From Alphaproteobacteria bacterium (GTDB lineage: Bacteria > Pseudomonadota > Alphaproteobacteria > Caulobacterales > Maricaulaceae), in assembly GCA_018222865.1 (NCBI GenBank), contig JAAEZM010000007.1, positions 109,557-173,556 of the forward strand: a stretch of DNA of 64,000 nt. The letters run 5' to 3'. This document shows positions 17,481 through 27,866 of the stretch, piece by piece; position 1 is the first letter of the stretch; every line of letters starts with the position of its first letter. Made by a program: the position numbers and the translations under genes. The notes beneath the pieces are model-generated. The model did no database searches. It saw nothing but the letters and a program-made list of their open reading frames with translations, and was not told the origin of the DNA.

Positions 17481-18529
17481 GGCGCATCCTCCGGCTCAGT
17501 GTCGGCATTGGGCGCCTCGTCCACGGTATCGCCCGGGATATCGGCTGATGTTTCGGCTGATGTATCGTTAGTGGCCGTCATCGCCTGGGGCACATCCGAG
17601 GTCACGCTGTCAGCATCCGTTTGAGACGCCACACCCTCGACAGCAAGCCCGTCCATCCCCGGCGCGAGCTCCTCTTCGGCCTCCGCCTCGGGTCCGAGCG
17701 CCGGCTGGAAGGGCCAGACCCAGACAAAATCGATCGGGGCCTGGTCCGAATAAAGCTCAACCCGCCAACCGCCTTCACGCGTGGGAACCGCCTGGCCGAC
17801 CGGCAGGCCGCGCGGCAGGATACCGTCATCACCAGAGGAGACGAGGCGGTCACCGGCTTCGATATCCGGATTGCGACCAAGATAATCCAGACGTGGATAT
17901 TCCGAGTTGTCGCCGACCAGAATGGCCCGGGCATTGGAGCGGTCGACCATGACCGGGACTCGGCTATTGAGGTCTGTGAGCAAGAGCACACGCGCCGAGC
18001 GCTGTCCCGTCTCGTAAACCCGGCCCACCAGGCCATATAGATTGATCACCGGATAGCCATCGGCCACGCCACTTTGCGATCCGCGTCCAATCAGGCGCGC
18101 CTGGACAAAGGGGCCGCGCGGATCCGCGACGGTCCACGCACCAATCCGGTCCTGCGTGGCTGGGGTCTGGACATTCAACGCCGCCTCATAGACCTCAATA
18201 CGGTCACGCTGGCGGTACGCAATGTCTTCCCAATAACGCGCCTCGATCAATTGCCGGCGCAGTTCGGCATTTTCTTCGGCCAGCTCGCCCTGACGGCGAA
18301 AATACGGGCCAATCCCCTTCACAGCGCGCACGGGCTGTGCCGCCAATTCCAGCAAGGGCGCAGCAATATCGGTGAAACCGGCGCGGAAATTGGCAAAAGC
18401 CTGGGAACGACTATCGGGCTGGTCAAACGCGATAAGCGCGCCTGACATAACAATCAGGGCGATGAAGATCGTACGCGAAAACCGTACGCCATTTTCCGCA
18501 TCATCTCGTGTCGAGCGTCGCGACGCCAA
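17477..18529 (-). CDS. mreC: Rod-shape-determining protein MreC
   Basis: 350 residues. One membrane anchor (about 19-37), a periplasmic coiled coil (about 75-105, QGELAEENAELRRQL), then the two beta-barrel MreC domain with QSGVADGYPVINLYGLVGRV and LGDNSEYPRL-type stretches. The last 80 residues are an acidic, Thr/Ala/Asp-rich tail of low complexity. It links MreB to PBP2 and RodA. It starts 33 bases after mreB ends and overlaps mreD by four bases. Confidence 0.95.
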   Translation of the reverse strand: MASRRSTRDDAENGVRFSRTIFIALIVMSGALIAFDQPDSRSQAFANFRAGFTDIAAPLLELAAQPVRAVKGIGPYFRRQGELAEENAELRRQLIEARYWEDIAYRQRDRIEVYEAALNVQTPATQDRIGAWTVADPRGPFVQARLIGRGSQSGVADGYPVINLYGLVGRVYETGQRSARVLLLTDLNSRVPVMVDRSNARAILVGDNSEYPRLDYLGRNPDIEAGDRLVSSGDDGILPRGLPVGQAVPTREGGWRVELYSDQAPIDFVWVWPFQPALGPEAEAEEELAPGMDGLAVEGVASQTDADSVTSDVPQAMTATNDTSAETSADIPGDTVDEAPNADTEPEDAP

Positions 18530-18562
18530 CCCGCTACTCCTTCTCCCCCAACCCGGAAGAGC

Positions 18563-19723
<1,161 letters not shown>

Positions 19724-19748
19724 TCAATCCACAGGCGCTGAAGCGGCG

Positions 19749-20465
19749 TCAGGCTTTGTCAGTATCAGGTCGATTGCGACGCAGCCAGCGGCGCGCCAAA
19801 AGCATGAGAGCGATCCAGGCAATCATCGCCAGAACCAGTAGCGCAATCACCAACGGGTTCTGATTATTGAAGAAATCCAGAATGATCTGCCAGCCCAGGC
19901 TGACAATCACGATCTTGCATGCCGCCCCGATCGCGAGCCCAGCAATGAAAGCCCAATAGGGCGTCCGCGTCACGCCGAAACCCATATTGACCACAATGAA
20001 GGGACCGGAGGGCACAAAGCGCACAATGATCGACGCCATCAAGCCATTCCGGCCGATAAAGTCAGAAATGCGGTTCGCCCACTCCCCGCCATAGCGCTTG
20101 ACCAGATCGGACCCGAAACGCAGCCCCAGCCAATAATGCACACTCGCAGCCGCCAGCGTGCCCAGCCAGGCATAGACAAAGCCAACAATCGGCCCGAAGG
20201 CGACAACGGCCGCCCCCATCAGCACAAATTGCGGGAAACCGATAAAGGAGACCGCGATAAAAATAACGACGGTGAGTGGCAGGGCGAACCATTGTTCCGA
20301 CAGCCAGGCGAACCAGTTGGCGATACCGCTCTGATCAGCATCGAAAACCAGCTTGCCAGTGACAAACAGCACGCCGAGCACGGCAAACAGCGCCAGCGAG
20401 ACAAGAACCGCCCGCAGCGCCTTTGCGTCCATGCGCAAGAAGAAATTGGCTATGCCATTGATCAC
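19749..20465 (-). CDS. TVP38/TMEM64 (DedA/VTT-type) membrane protein
   Basis: 238 residues with about five or six membrane segments. The central VTT/SNARE-associated region includes FIGFPQFVLMGAAVVAFGPIVG-like glycine-rich turns and a later RFVPSGPFIVVNMGFG, with the arginine-proline motif typical of these proteins. Family members are thought to act as lipid scramblases or transporters at the inner membrane; the specific role here is unknown. A basic C-terminal tail (LARRWLRRNRP) follows the last helix. It lies upstream of the mre operon on the same strand, with about 145 bases between. Confidence 0.87.
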   Translation of the reverse strand: MINGIANFFLRMDAKALRAVLVSLALFAVLGVLFVTGKLVFDADQSGIANWFAWLSEQWFALPLTVVIFIAVSFIGFPQFVLMGAAVVAFGPIVGFVYAWLGTLAAASVHYWLGLRFGSDLVKRYGGEWANRISDFIGRNGLMASIIVRFVPSGPFIVVNMGFGVTRTPYWAFIAGLAIGAACKIVIVSLGWQIILDFFNNQNPLVIALLVLAMIAWIALMLLARRWLRRNRPDTDKA

Positions 20466-20664
20466 AGGTGTGGCCCCAATCGCGACACGAGCTGCTTACC
20501 TAAGCAGAGATCAGGCCAGCTGCAATGCGGATTTGCGGTCCGTGCACGGCAAGGCGCTCACTCGATCCGGCCGGATTCCACGTAATTCTACCCTTTGCGC
20601 TAGTGCAGTCTTTACGGATGATCAGGCATTCTGGCCTGGCGAGACGGCGGGAGTGTGTCGGCCT

Positions 20665-20973
20665 GTGAAATCATTGATCTTCAGTATCGTCTGGACTGTG
20701 CTTGCTGTCGCTTTCGTCATCGCGTTTCACTTCGAGGCGGGCTTCCAGAATGAAAGTACGCTTTTCAAGCTCGTTTTCAGGCTCATGCCGTTCGTTGGAC
20801 TTCTTTTTGTCTGGGATAGCTGGCGAAAATACCGTCGCTTTCGCAGTGTGCGATGCGAGTTCAGCGGGGATGGCCAACTATTCGTATGGACCGAGCTGAA
20901 TGGACAGCAAGTGCGCAGCAAGACTGATCCACGGCCCAAATGGAAAGACGATGACCGCCTGACAGACCCCTAG
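20665..20973 (+). CDS. Small two-helix membrane protein, unknown
   Basis: 102 residues if translation begins at the GTG at 20665, preceded by GGGAG at 20649-20653; another GTG at 20653 is possible. The upstream part of the open frame overlaps the divergent TVP38 gene and looks non-coding. Two hydrophobic segments (about 4-22 and 34-52), then a basic turn (WRKYRRFR) and a soluble C-terminus ending in many charged residues. I do not recognise the family. Coding status rests on the hydrophobic pattern and open frame only. Confidence 0.5.
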   Translation: MKSLIFSIVWTVLAVAFVIAFHFEAGFQNESTLFKLVFRLMPFVGLLFVWDSWRKYRRFRSVRCEFSGDGQLFVWTELNGQQVRSKTDPRPKWKDDDRLTDP

Positions 20974-21133
20974 GGTTTGACCCGCTTGGCCGTCTCGTCG
21001 CTGACACATAACACCGTCGAACTTGCCAGCCTTTGCCCAGGCAATTATGTCTTGCCTCGAACAATATGCGGTTGGCGCGAAGCACTATGCTGCAGCGCAC
21101 TATCATCAATAAACTAAAGACGCCGGGGCATAC

Positions 21134-23923
21134 ATGAGCTTGTATTCTGAATACCTTCAAGAGATCGAAACGCGGAAAACTCAGGGCCTGCATCCCAAGC
21201 CCATTGAAGGTGGCGATCTGGCGGCCGAAATCATTGCGAATATCAAGGACACCGATAGCGAACACCGCGCTCAATGCCTTGAATTCCTGATCTACAACAC
21301 GCTGCCAGGCACAACCCCGGCGGCCGAGAAAAAGGCCGAATTCCTTCGCGAGATCATCACCGGCGAAATCGCCGTCCCGGAGATCTCCGTCGATTTCGCC
21401 TTCGAGCTTCTCTCTCACATGAAGGGCGGACCTTCCGTCGATGTCTTGCTCGACCTCGCGCTTTGCCAGGATGCCGTTATCGGACCGAAAGCGGCCGATG
21501 TCCTCAAATCACAGGTCTTCCTTTACGAGTCGGACACGCAGCGCCTGGCAGACGCCTATGAGCGCGGCGATGAGATGGCGAAGCTCCTTCTGACCAGCTA
21601 TGCCAATGGCGAGTTCTTCACAGACCTGCCGGAGATCGACGAAACCATCCAGGTCGTCACCTATGTGGCGGCGGAAGGTGATGTCTCCACCGACCTTCTC
21701 TCTCCGGGCAATCAGGCGCACTCCCGCTCTGACCGCGAGCTGCACGGAAAATGCCTGATCTCTGAAAAGGCCCAGGAAGAAATCGAGGCCCTCAAAGGCC
21801 TGCACCCGGACAAGCAGGTCATGCTGGTCGCGGAAAAAGGCACGATGGGCGTAGGCTCCTCGCGCATGTCTGGCGTCAATAATGTGGCACTTTGGACCGG
21901 CAAGAAGGCCAGCCCTTACGTGCCCTTCATCAATATCGCCCCGATTGTTGGCGGCACGAATGGCATTTCCCCGATTTTCCTGACGACTGTCGGCGTGACC
22001 GGCGGTATCGGGCTGGATCTGAAAAACTGGGTGAAGAAGTTTGACAGCGCAGGCAAGCCGGTGCTGGACGAGAACGGCGACCCGGTCCTCGAACAGGTCT
22101 ATTCCATCGACACCGGCACGGTCCTGACCATTAATACCAAGACCAAGAAACTCTATGATGCGACGGGCGAGCAGGAGCTGGCGGACATCGCCGATGCGCT
22201 GACGCCGCAGAAAGTCGAATTCATCAAGGCTGGCGGCTCCTATGCAGTCGTCTTCGGCAAGAAGCTGCAGAGCTTTGCGGCAGAAACCCTGGGCATTGCG
22301 AAGCCCGACGTCTTCGCACCGTCCAAGGAAATCTCCCATGACGGCCAGGGCCTGACAGCGGTCGAGAAAATCTTCAACCGCAATGCCGTTGGCGTGGCAG
22401 ACGGCACCACGCTGCATGCCGGCTCCGACGTGCGCGTAAAGGTCAATATCGTCGGCTCCCAAGACACGACGGGCCTGATGACCTCGCAGGAATTGGAGGC
22501 CATGGCGGCAACGGTGATCTCGCCCTCGCTCGACGGCGCTTATCAGTCCGGCTGTCACACGGCTTCGGTCTGGGATCTGAAAGCCCAGCGCAATATTCCC
22601 AAGCTGATGAGCTTCATGAACAAGTTCGGCCTGATCACGGCGCGCGACCCGAAAGGCGAGTATCACGCCATGACGGACGTGATCCACAAAGTCCTCAACG
22701 ACATCACGGTCGACGACTGGTCCGTTATTATTGGCGGTGACAGCCATACCCGGATGTCCAAGGGCGTCGCCTTCGGCGCAGATTCAGGCACGGTTGCCCT
22801 GGCCCTTGCCACGGGTGAGGCCACCATGCCGATCCCGGAATCGGTCAAGGTGACTTTCAAGGGCGATCTGAAAGACCATATGGACTTCCGTGATGTGGTC
22901 CACGCCACCCAGGCACAAATGCTCAAACAGTTCGGCGACAATATCTTCCAGGGCCGCGTCATCGAAGTGCATATCGGCACCCTGCTCGCCGACCAGGCCT
23001 TCACCTTCACCGACTGGACTGCCGAGATGAAGGCCAAGGCCGCCATCTCCATCTCCACCGATGAGACGCTGATCGAGAGCCTCGAAATCGCCAAGAGCCG
23101 TATTGGCATCATGATTGAGAAGGGCATGGATAATGAAGCCCAGACTCTCGCCAATCTGATCAAGATCGCCGACCGCCGTATCGAGGAAATCCGTTCCGGC
23201 GAACGCCCGGCCCTCAAGCCGGACGAGAACGCCAAATACTTCGCGGAATTCGTGGTCGACCTGGACGAGATTGTCGAGCCGATGATTGCCGATCCGGACG
23301 TCAATAATATCGACGTTTCGCGCCGTTACACGCACGACACCATCCGTCCGGTCTCTCATTATGGCGGTGAAAAGAAAGTCGATCTCGGCTTTGTCGGATC
23401 CTGCATGGTCCATAAGGGCGATATGAAAATCATCGCGCAGATGCTCAAAAACCTCGAGCAGTCCGGTGACAAGGTCGAGTTCAAGGCGCCGCTGGTCGTC
23501 GCTCCGCCGACCTACAATATCGTCGACGAGCTCAAGGAAGAAGGCGATTGGGCCGTGCTGCAGAAATATGCAGGCTTCGAGTTCGATGATGATGCGCCGA
23601 AGAATGATGCGCGGACGGAGTATGAGAACATCCTCTATCTCGAGCGTCCGGGCTGTAATCTCTGCATGGGCAATCAGGAAAAGGCCGCCAAGGGCGATAC
23701 CGTAATGGCCACCTCCACCCGCCTCTTCAAAGGCCGCGTGGTTGAGGACAGCGATGAGAAAAAGGGTGAGTCCCTGCTTTCTTCCACGCCGGTCGTTGTG
23801 CTCTCGACCATTCTGGGCCGCACGCCGACCATGGAAGAGTACAAAGCCGCGGTGGACGGTATCAACCTGACCTCCTTCGCGCCGCCGCGTGAAAACCTGG
23901 CCGCGAGCTCCGTGCATTACTAA
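21134..23923 (+). CDS. acnB: Aconitate hydratase B / 2-methylisocitrate dehydratase
   Basis: 929 residues, the length of the AcnB type and longer than AcnA. Helical HEAT-like N-terminal domain (about 1-160), swivel domain (about 160-380), then the catalytic core. The [4Fe-4S] ligands are seen in YQSGCHTASVW and, near the C-terminus, RPGCNLCMGNQ, both cysteines of the CxxC pair being present. It interconverts citrate and isocitrate in the TCA cycle. Monocistronic: promoter region 20974-21133, and a strong intrinsic terminator follows at 23948-23979. Confidence 0.97.
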   Translation: MSLYSEYLQEIETRKTQGLHPKPIEGGDLAAEIIANIKDTDSEHRAQCLEFLIYNTLPGTTPAAEKKAEFLREIITGEIAVPEISVDFAFELLSHMKGGPSVDVLLDLALCQDAVIGPKAADVLKSQVFLYESDTQRLADAYERGDEMAKLLLTSYANGEFFTDLPEIDETIQVVTYVAAEGDVSTDLLSPGNQAHSRSDRELHGKCLISEKAQEEIEALKGLHPDKQVMLVAEKGTMGVGSSRMSGVNNVALWTGKKASPYVPFINIAPIVGGTNGISPIFLTTVGVTGGIGLDLKNWVKKFDSAGKPVLDENGDPVLEQVYSIDTGTVLTINTKTKKLYDATGEQELADIADALTPQKVEFIKAGGSYAVVFGKKLQSFAAETLGIAKPDVFAPSKEISHDGQGLTAVEKIFNRNAVGVADGTTLHAGSDVRVKVNIVGSQDTTGLMTSQELEAMAATVISPSLDGAYQSGCHTASVWDLKAQRNIPKLMSFMNKFGLITARDPKGEYHAMTDVIHKVLNDITVDDWSVIIGGDSHTRMSKGVAFGADSGTVALALATGEATMPIPESVKVTFKGDLKDHMDFRDVVHATQAQMLKQFGDNIFQGRVIEVHIGTLLADQAFTFTDWTAEMKAKAAISISTDETLIESLEIAKSRIGIMIEKGMDNEAQTLANLIKIADRRIEEIRSGERPALKPDENAKYFAEFVVDLDEIVEPMIADPDVNNIDVSRRYTHDTIRPVSHYGGEKKVDLGFVGSCMVHKGDMKIIAQMLKNLEQSGDKVEFKAPLVVAPPTYNIVDELKEEGDWAVLQKYAGFEFDDDAPKNDARTEYENILYLERPGCNLCMGNQEKAAKGDTVMATSTRLFKGRVVEDSDEKKGESLLSSTPVVVLSTILGRTPTMEEYKAAVDGINLTSFAPPRENLAASSVHY

Positions 23924-23947
23924 GCGCGATTGCGCTGAGGAATAAGG

Positions 23948-23979
23948 AAAAGCCCCTGGCCATGGCCGGGGGCTTTTTT
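23948..23979 (+). terminator. Intrinsic terminator of acnB
   Basis: AAAGCCCC and GGGGCTTT arms with an inner GGCC/GGCC extension around an AT loop, followed by six T residues, 25 bases after the acnB stop. Confidence 0.9.
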
Positions 23980-24013
23980 GTGTCTGCTGGTCGCTGGTGA
24001 AAGTGTTTTCAGG

Positions 24014-24874
24014 CTAGCGCCAGTGTTCGAGCAGCACCGGCATTAAACGCTCCGGCACCTCAGCCTGAAGCCAGTGCCCTACCCCGTCAAACCGTTCATA
24101 ACGCCATGCCGCATCGACCAGATCACCACTGGCCCGCATTTGACGTTCGCCCAGATACTTATCCCCATCGCTCCAAACACCCAGTGTGGGAATGCTGACC
24201 CGCTCCTCACCCAGCGCACCAGGCGTGGGCGGGTTGAGCATGCGATCCAGCCCGGCATTGGCACGATACCAGTTCAATCCGGCCGTTAATCGACCGGGAC
24301 GCGATAGCCTGGCGATCGCCCCATCCATGTCACAATGCCGATCCCAGTGGGCACGAAACCAGGCCCAGTCATTGCGCTTGTACGCCCACTCACACAGCCC
24401 ACGGAATTGGTGCTGGAGAATGTAGAAGCTCATCCGCATCTGGACCGGGTCTTTTCGCGCTTCGAGAAAAGCGCGCGGATGCCCCACGGAAAGGGCAGCA
24501 AGTGTTCTGAACCGATCAGGATGCTGAGCCGCAAGGAGCCAGGCGAGACTGGCGCCGAAATCATGTCCGACAAGATGGACGGGGCCAGGATCAAGTGCAT
24601 CGAGCACGCCAAGCACATCCGGTATCGCGCCCGTCCGCATCTCATACTGAGAGACCGCGTCTGCGATCCCGGTTTCGCCAAAGCCGCGCAAATCAGGTGC
24701 GATAACGCGATACCCTGCGTCCAGCAGGTGCGGTGTCAGAGGGTCCCAGACGGTATGATCATCAGGAAAGCCATGCAGCAACAGCACCGCCGGTCGCGAA
24801 ACCTCCAACGGCTGGCTGTCCCAGACATGGTGATCAAGACCATTGGCGTGAATTACATGCTGTGACGGTGTCAT
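24014..24874 (-). CDS. Alpha/beta hydrolase, epoxide-hydrolase-like
   Basis: 286 residues. Oxyanion motif HGFPDDHTVW (34-43) and nucleophile elbow VGHDFGAS with Asp105 instead of Ser or Cys, as in soluble epoxide hydrolases and haloalkane dehalogenases. The charge-relay acid is probably in SDGDKYLG and the His in GVGHWLQ near the C-terminus. A cap domain fills about 135-215. The Asp nucleophile rules out an ordinary esterase; epoxide hydrolase is favoured over dehalogenase, but the substrate is unknown. It lies 36 bases downstream of the CII-like gene and may be cotranscribed. Confidence 0.85.
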   Translation of the reverse strand: MTPSQHVIHANGLDHHVWDSQPLEVSRPAVLLLHGFPDDHTVWDPLTPHLLDAGYRVIAPDLRGFGETGIADAVSQYEMRTGAIPDVLGVLDALDPGPVHLVGHDFGASLAWLLAAQHPDRFRTLAALSVGHPRAFLEARKDPVQMRMSFYILQHQFRGLCEWAYKRNDWAWFRAHWDRHCDMDGAIARLSRPGRLTAGLNWYRANAGLDRMLNPPTPGALGEERVSIPTLGVWSDGDKYLGERQMRASGDLVDAAWRYERFDGVGHWLQAEVPERLMPVLLEHWR

Positions 24875-24910
24875 CTGCGCGCCCCTGATAAAGCGAAGAC
24901 GAACCCGACT

Positions 24911-25393
24911 CTATTCGTCCTCGCCCGCAGCAATTACTGAGAGTTTCGCCCGCTGCATGGCCAGAACACCAAGTTGTTCGTCGAGGATTTTCAGGATCTC
25001 GCGCGCTTCTTGCTGATCAACCTCGCCGGGGGAGCGTTCGGTCTCGCTGAGGCTTTCCATCAAAGCAGCGATATTGCGGGCATTGCGGCTGCTGGCTTCG
25101 CCAGCAAGGGCCAGCCAGTCTGCATCATCGGCCTTATCGATCGGCACAAATACACCGCCCGCCAGAGCAGCCAGATGCTGCGCCGCAGCCGTGGCGCCGC
25201 CCTCGGTCAGGGCACACACACGGGTATAGGAGATCTCATTGGTGGAGTCCGGGTCGGCCAGCGCATAGACGCGTGTGCGCGAGAGGTCCAGCAATTCCAT
25301 AACCTTAGGAATGCCACCTGCTTCCTCAAACAGACGGGCGACGACCTCTTTCGGCTCGCCATAGGGTCGTTGCTTTACAGGATTAAATGCCAT
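24911..25393 (-). CDS. Helix-turn-helix protein resembling phage CII/CP76 regulators
   Basis: 160 residues. Residues about 26-46 read as a helix-turn-helix (GGIPKVMELLDLSRTRVYALADP), and the stretch ALTEGGATAAAQHLAALAGGVFVPI matches the C-terminal pattern of the Phage_CP76 (CII-like) family, which ends in GGVFVPLP. The remaining C-terminus is helical and acidic. I infer a DNA-binding regulator or a domesticated phage-type repressor; its targets are unknown. No other phage genes lie nearby, so it is probably a resident gene. The similarity is from memory and needs a profile search. Confidence 0.65.
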   Translation of the reverse strand: MAFNPVKQRPYGEPKEVVARLFEEAGGIPKVMELLDLSRTRVYALADPDSTNEISYTRVCALTEGGATAAAQHLAALAGGVFVPIDKADDADWLALAGEASSRNARNIAALMESLSETERSPGEVDQQEAREILKILDEQLGVLAMQRAKLSVIAAGEDE

Positions 25394-25470
25394 GTCTGCC
25401 CCCGCATTCGGCTTTGGAATCGCTTAAGTTTTAAGACTGTTCGTGCAGTTTGGCTATTTCGAGGCACGCT

Positions 25471-26463
25471 TTAGTCACTTGCACCATAAAGTCGCGAACG
25501 CAGATCTTTTCCTGCCTCCTCGATCTTCAGACGCTTGTCCGCAGCGCGATCCGCTTTCATCGCGTCGCCCGCCTCATAGGTTTCCACCCATTTTCGAGCA
25601 AAGCGATCCGTTTCGATATCGGCCATGGCCTGGTCGAAAACCGATTTCAGCTCGGGACCGGCAATCTTGCCTTCAATTTCCCGCGCCCCGAATTCGGCGG
25701 TATCGGAAATCGCTTCATACATGCCTGCAATGCCGCGCGCCTGGATCAGGTCGGCGAGGTATTTGATCTCGTGGACGCAGTCGATATAGGCCATGCGTTC
25801 CGAGACGCCCGCAGCGACCAGACGCTCAAAGCTCGCCTTGGCCAGCGCGACCAGGCCACCGACCAGAACCACTTGTTCGCCAAAAAGGTCAGACACCGTT
25901 TCTTCGCGGAAACTGGTCTCGAAAATACCGACATTTCCTGACCCGATACCGGCCAGATAGGCGAGCGCCAATTCCTTGGCCGTGCCTGATGCATCCTGGT
26001 GCACGGCCCAAAAGCCAATCAGGCCCTTGCCTTTCTCAAACTCCTGACGCACCGCGCCGCCCGGCCCTTTGGCCGCCGCAAGGATCACATCGCAATCTGC
26101 GGGCGGTTCAATCAGACCGTAGTGTACGGAAAAACCATGGCACACGATCAGCGCCTGACCGGGCTTGCGATGGGGCGCGATGGCTTCATCCCAGATCATG
26201 CGATGCGCTTCATCCGCCGCCAGCAGCGCGATAGCATCCGCCCATGCTGCTGCTTCGGGCAGTGAAACGACCTCAAAACCATCCGCCTCTGCCTTGGCGC
26301 GCGAAGGCGAGCCCTCGCGAAGCGCAATGCGGATGGTCTTCGCGCCGCTATCGCGCAGGCAGAGCGCATGGCTGCGCCCATGATTGCCATAGCCGACAAG
26401 CGCCAGTTTCAGGTCGAAGATCGGGGAAAGGTCGATATCTAGATTATAAAGCGCGTCAGTCAT
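25471..26463 (-). CDS. Divergent ketol-acid reductoisomerase (IlvC-like)
   Basis: 330 residues from the ATG at 26463, which overlaps the end of the upstream NTF2-like gene by eight bases. Rossmann domain with LALVGYGNHGRSHAL (canonical GYGSQGHAHA is altered) and an NADPH-type loop LREGSPS; then HGFSVHYGLI, AAKGPGG (canonical KGPGH/T), the metal-binding DLFGEQ, and EIKYLADLI with SDTAEFG. Class I length. It would convert acetolactate to dihydroxyisovalerate in Val/Ile synthesis, with Mg2+ and NADPH. The altered motifs make a paralogue with another substrate possible. No ilvI or ilvH lies beside it. Confidence 0.8.
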   Translation of the reverse strand: MTDALYNLDIDLSPIFDLKLALVGYGNHGRSHALCLRDSGAKTIRIALREGSPSRAKAEADGFEVVSLPEAAAWADAIALLAADEAHRMIWDEAIAPHRKPGQALIVCHGFSVHYGLIEPPADCDVILAAAKGPGGAVRQEFEKGKGLIGFWAVHQDASGTAKELALAYLAGIGSGNVGIFETSFREETVSDLFGEQVVLVGGLVALAKASFERLVAAGVSERMAYIDCVHEIKYLADLIQARGIAGMYEAISDTAEFGAREIEGKIAGPELKSVFDQAMADIETDRFARKWVETYEAGDAMKADRAADKRLKIEEAGKDLRSRLYGASD

Positions 26464-26944
26464 CACTTGCCGGAACAGCTGGGGAATCGGGACGTTGATA
26501 GGACCCGTCCCGCGTGCCCATGTCCAGCAGTCCGCGCCACTCACCCTCAGCATTGCGTCGCCAGATGGTGACATACTTGCCGCGATCATCGGCGGGCTGA
26601 TCCATATCCCCGTCGCGATAGATGTAATACCAGCCCCAGGTCATGCCGAAATCACCAGCCTGGGAGGCAAACCCCTCTGACGGCTCCCAGTGCAGGATCA
26701 AATCCTCGGGGTAATTGACGAAACTCTCATAAATCGCACCGGAACCCGTGATCGGTTCGCCTGGCCCGCGCAGAAGACGGCCATCGACATCATCCATATA
26801 AAGCGCAAACGCCTCGGCAATGGTGTGGTCCTTGGCGTATTGGGAGAAATCCCGGTCAGCCTGCATGATCTCGGCGACATAATCTTGAGCATAGGCCGTG
26901 CTGGCCAGCAGTCCGGCCATCAGCGTTGCGGCGATCATCTTCAT
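26456..26944 (-). CDS. Secreted NTF2-like (DUF4440/SnoaL) protein
   Basis: 162 residues with a signal peptide (MKMIAATLMAGLLASTAYAQ, cleavage after AYA) and a mature domain of NTF2-like type: helices about 25-45 (ADRDFSQYAKDHTIAEAFA) then beta strands with DFGMTWGWYYIY and KYVTIWRRNAEGEWRGLLD. These domains bind small molecules or are enzymes; the ligand here is unknown and periplasmic. Its start lies one base beyond the miaA stop and its end overlaps the IlvC-like start by eight bases, so miaA, this gene and the reductoisomerase form one coupled unit. Confidence 0.8.
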   Translation of the reverse strand: MKMIAATLMAGLLASTAYAQDYVAEIMQADRDFSQYAKDHTIAEAFALYMDDVDGRLLRGPGEPITGSGAIYESFVNYPEDLILHWEPSEGFASQAGDFGMTWGWYYIYRDGDMDQPADDRGKYVTIWRRNAEGEWRGLLDMGTRDGSYQRPDSPAVPASDD

Positions 26945-26945
26945 C

Positions 26946-27866
26946 TTAATCCCCCTCTAGAATCGTCTCGAGTGCGGCAATCGCCGTCTCGCTATCCAGA
27001 GAGGTTATGCGCGGCCAGCTGCCGTTTTGATTACGAAACCATGTCGATTGGCGCTTGGCATAACGACGGCTATCGCGCTTGGAGATCTCCACCGCGTCCG
27101 CAAGCGTCATTTCGCCCGCCAGATGGGCGAGCAGAGGCGGAACGCCGAGGGCTTTCATCGCAGGCAGGTCCGGATCGAGCCGGCGCTCGGCAAACGCCGC
27201 CACTTCCTCCAGGCCTCCCTGTTCAAGCATGAGGTCGAAACGGCGCTCGATACGGGCGTAGAGCTGCGCGCGATCCGGCTCCAGCACCAGGCCACGCCAT
27301 TCGCCGTCTGGCAGGGCCGGCTTGGTCTTGTCCCAGAAGGATGAGAGCGCGGCCCCTGTTGTATAAAAGACCTCGACAATGCGCTGCAGCCGCTGGCGAT
27401 CAGCGGGCTCAACCCGCTCTGCCGCAAGCGGGTCGGCGCGCAAGGCTTCGGCCCGCAAAGCTTCGAAACCCTGCTGATTGATCAGCGCCTCTGCGCGTTC
27501 ACGGGCCGCGTCATCAATCTCCGGAACGGGCGCCAGCCCCTTGGTGAGCGCATTGAAATACAGGCCGGTCCCGCCCACCAGTATCGGTGTACGCCCGCGC
27601 GAGCGGATCTCTGCGATCAGGGCCAGCGATGCGTCCAACCATTCGCCGACCGAAAAACGGCGATCCGGCGCTATCGTGCCAAAAAGATGGTGCGGTGCCC
27701 GCGCTTCTTCCTGCGCATCAGGCCGTGCGGTGAGGATATGCAGGCCCTCATAGATCTGCATGGAGTCCGCATTGATGATCTCGCCGTTCAGGCGTTCAGC
27801 TGCGGCCAGAGACAAGGCGGTTTTACCCGCCGCCGTCGGCCCCGCAATCAGCAGGCATGGCCTCAC
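26946..27866 (-). CDS. miaA: tRNA dimethylallyltransferase
   Basis: 306 residues, standard length. P-loop GPTAAGKTALS at 9-19, DSMQIYEGLHILTARP with the catalytic Asp, LVGGTGLYF, and the C-terminal KRDSRRYAKRQSTWFRNQ that contacts the tRNA anticodon stem. It adds dimethylallyl to N6 of A37 in tRNAs reading codons beginning with U. Start overlaps the degP-like stop (ATGA), so it is coupled to that protease, and the NTF2-like gene follows after one base. Confidence 0.95.
   Translation of the reverse strand: MRPCLLIAGPTAAGKTALSLAAAERLNGEIINADSMQIYEGLHILTARPDAQEEARAPHHLFGTIAPDRRFSVGEWLDASLALIAEIRSRGRTPILVGGTGLYFNALTKGLAPVPEIDDAARERAEALINQQGFEALRAEALRADPLAAERVEPADRQRLQRIVEVFYTTGAALSSFWDKTKPALPDGEWRGLVLEPDRAQLYARIERRFDLMLEQGGLEEVAAFAERRLDPDLPAMKALGVPPLLAHLAGEMTLADAVEISKRDSRRYAKRQSTWFRNQNGSWPRITSLDSETAIAALETILEGD

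Noticed and set aside
22784-23917. Long minus-strand open frame opposite acnB
   Set aside because: Antisense shadow in a GC-rich gene; the plus strand has all aconitase motifs.
25420-25440. Paired TTAA near 25424-25436 as a CtrA site
   Set aside because: The two TTAA elements are only four bases apart, not the required seven.
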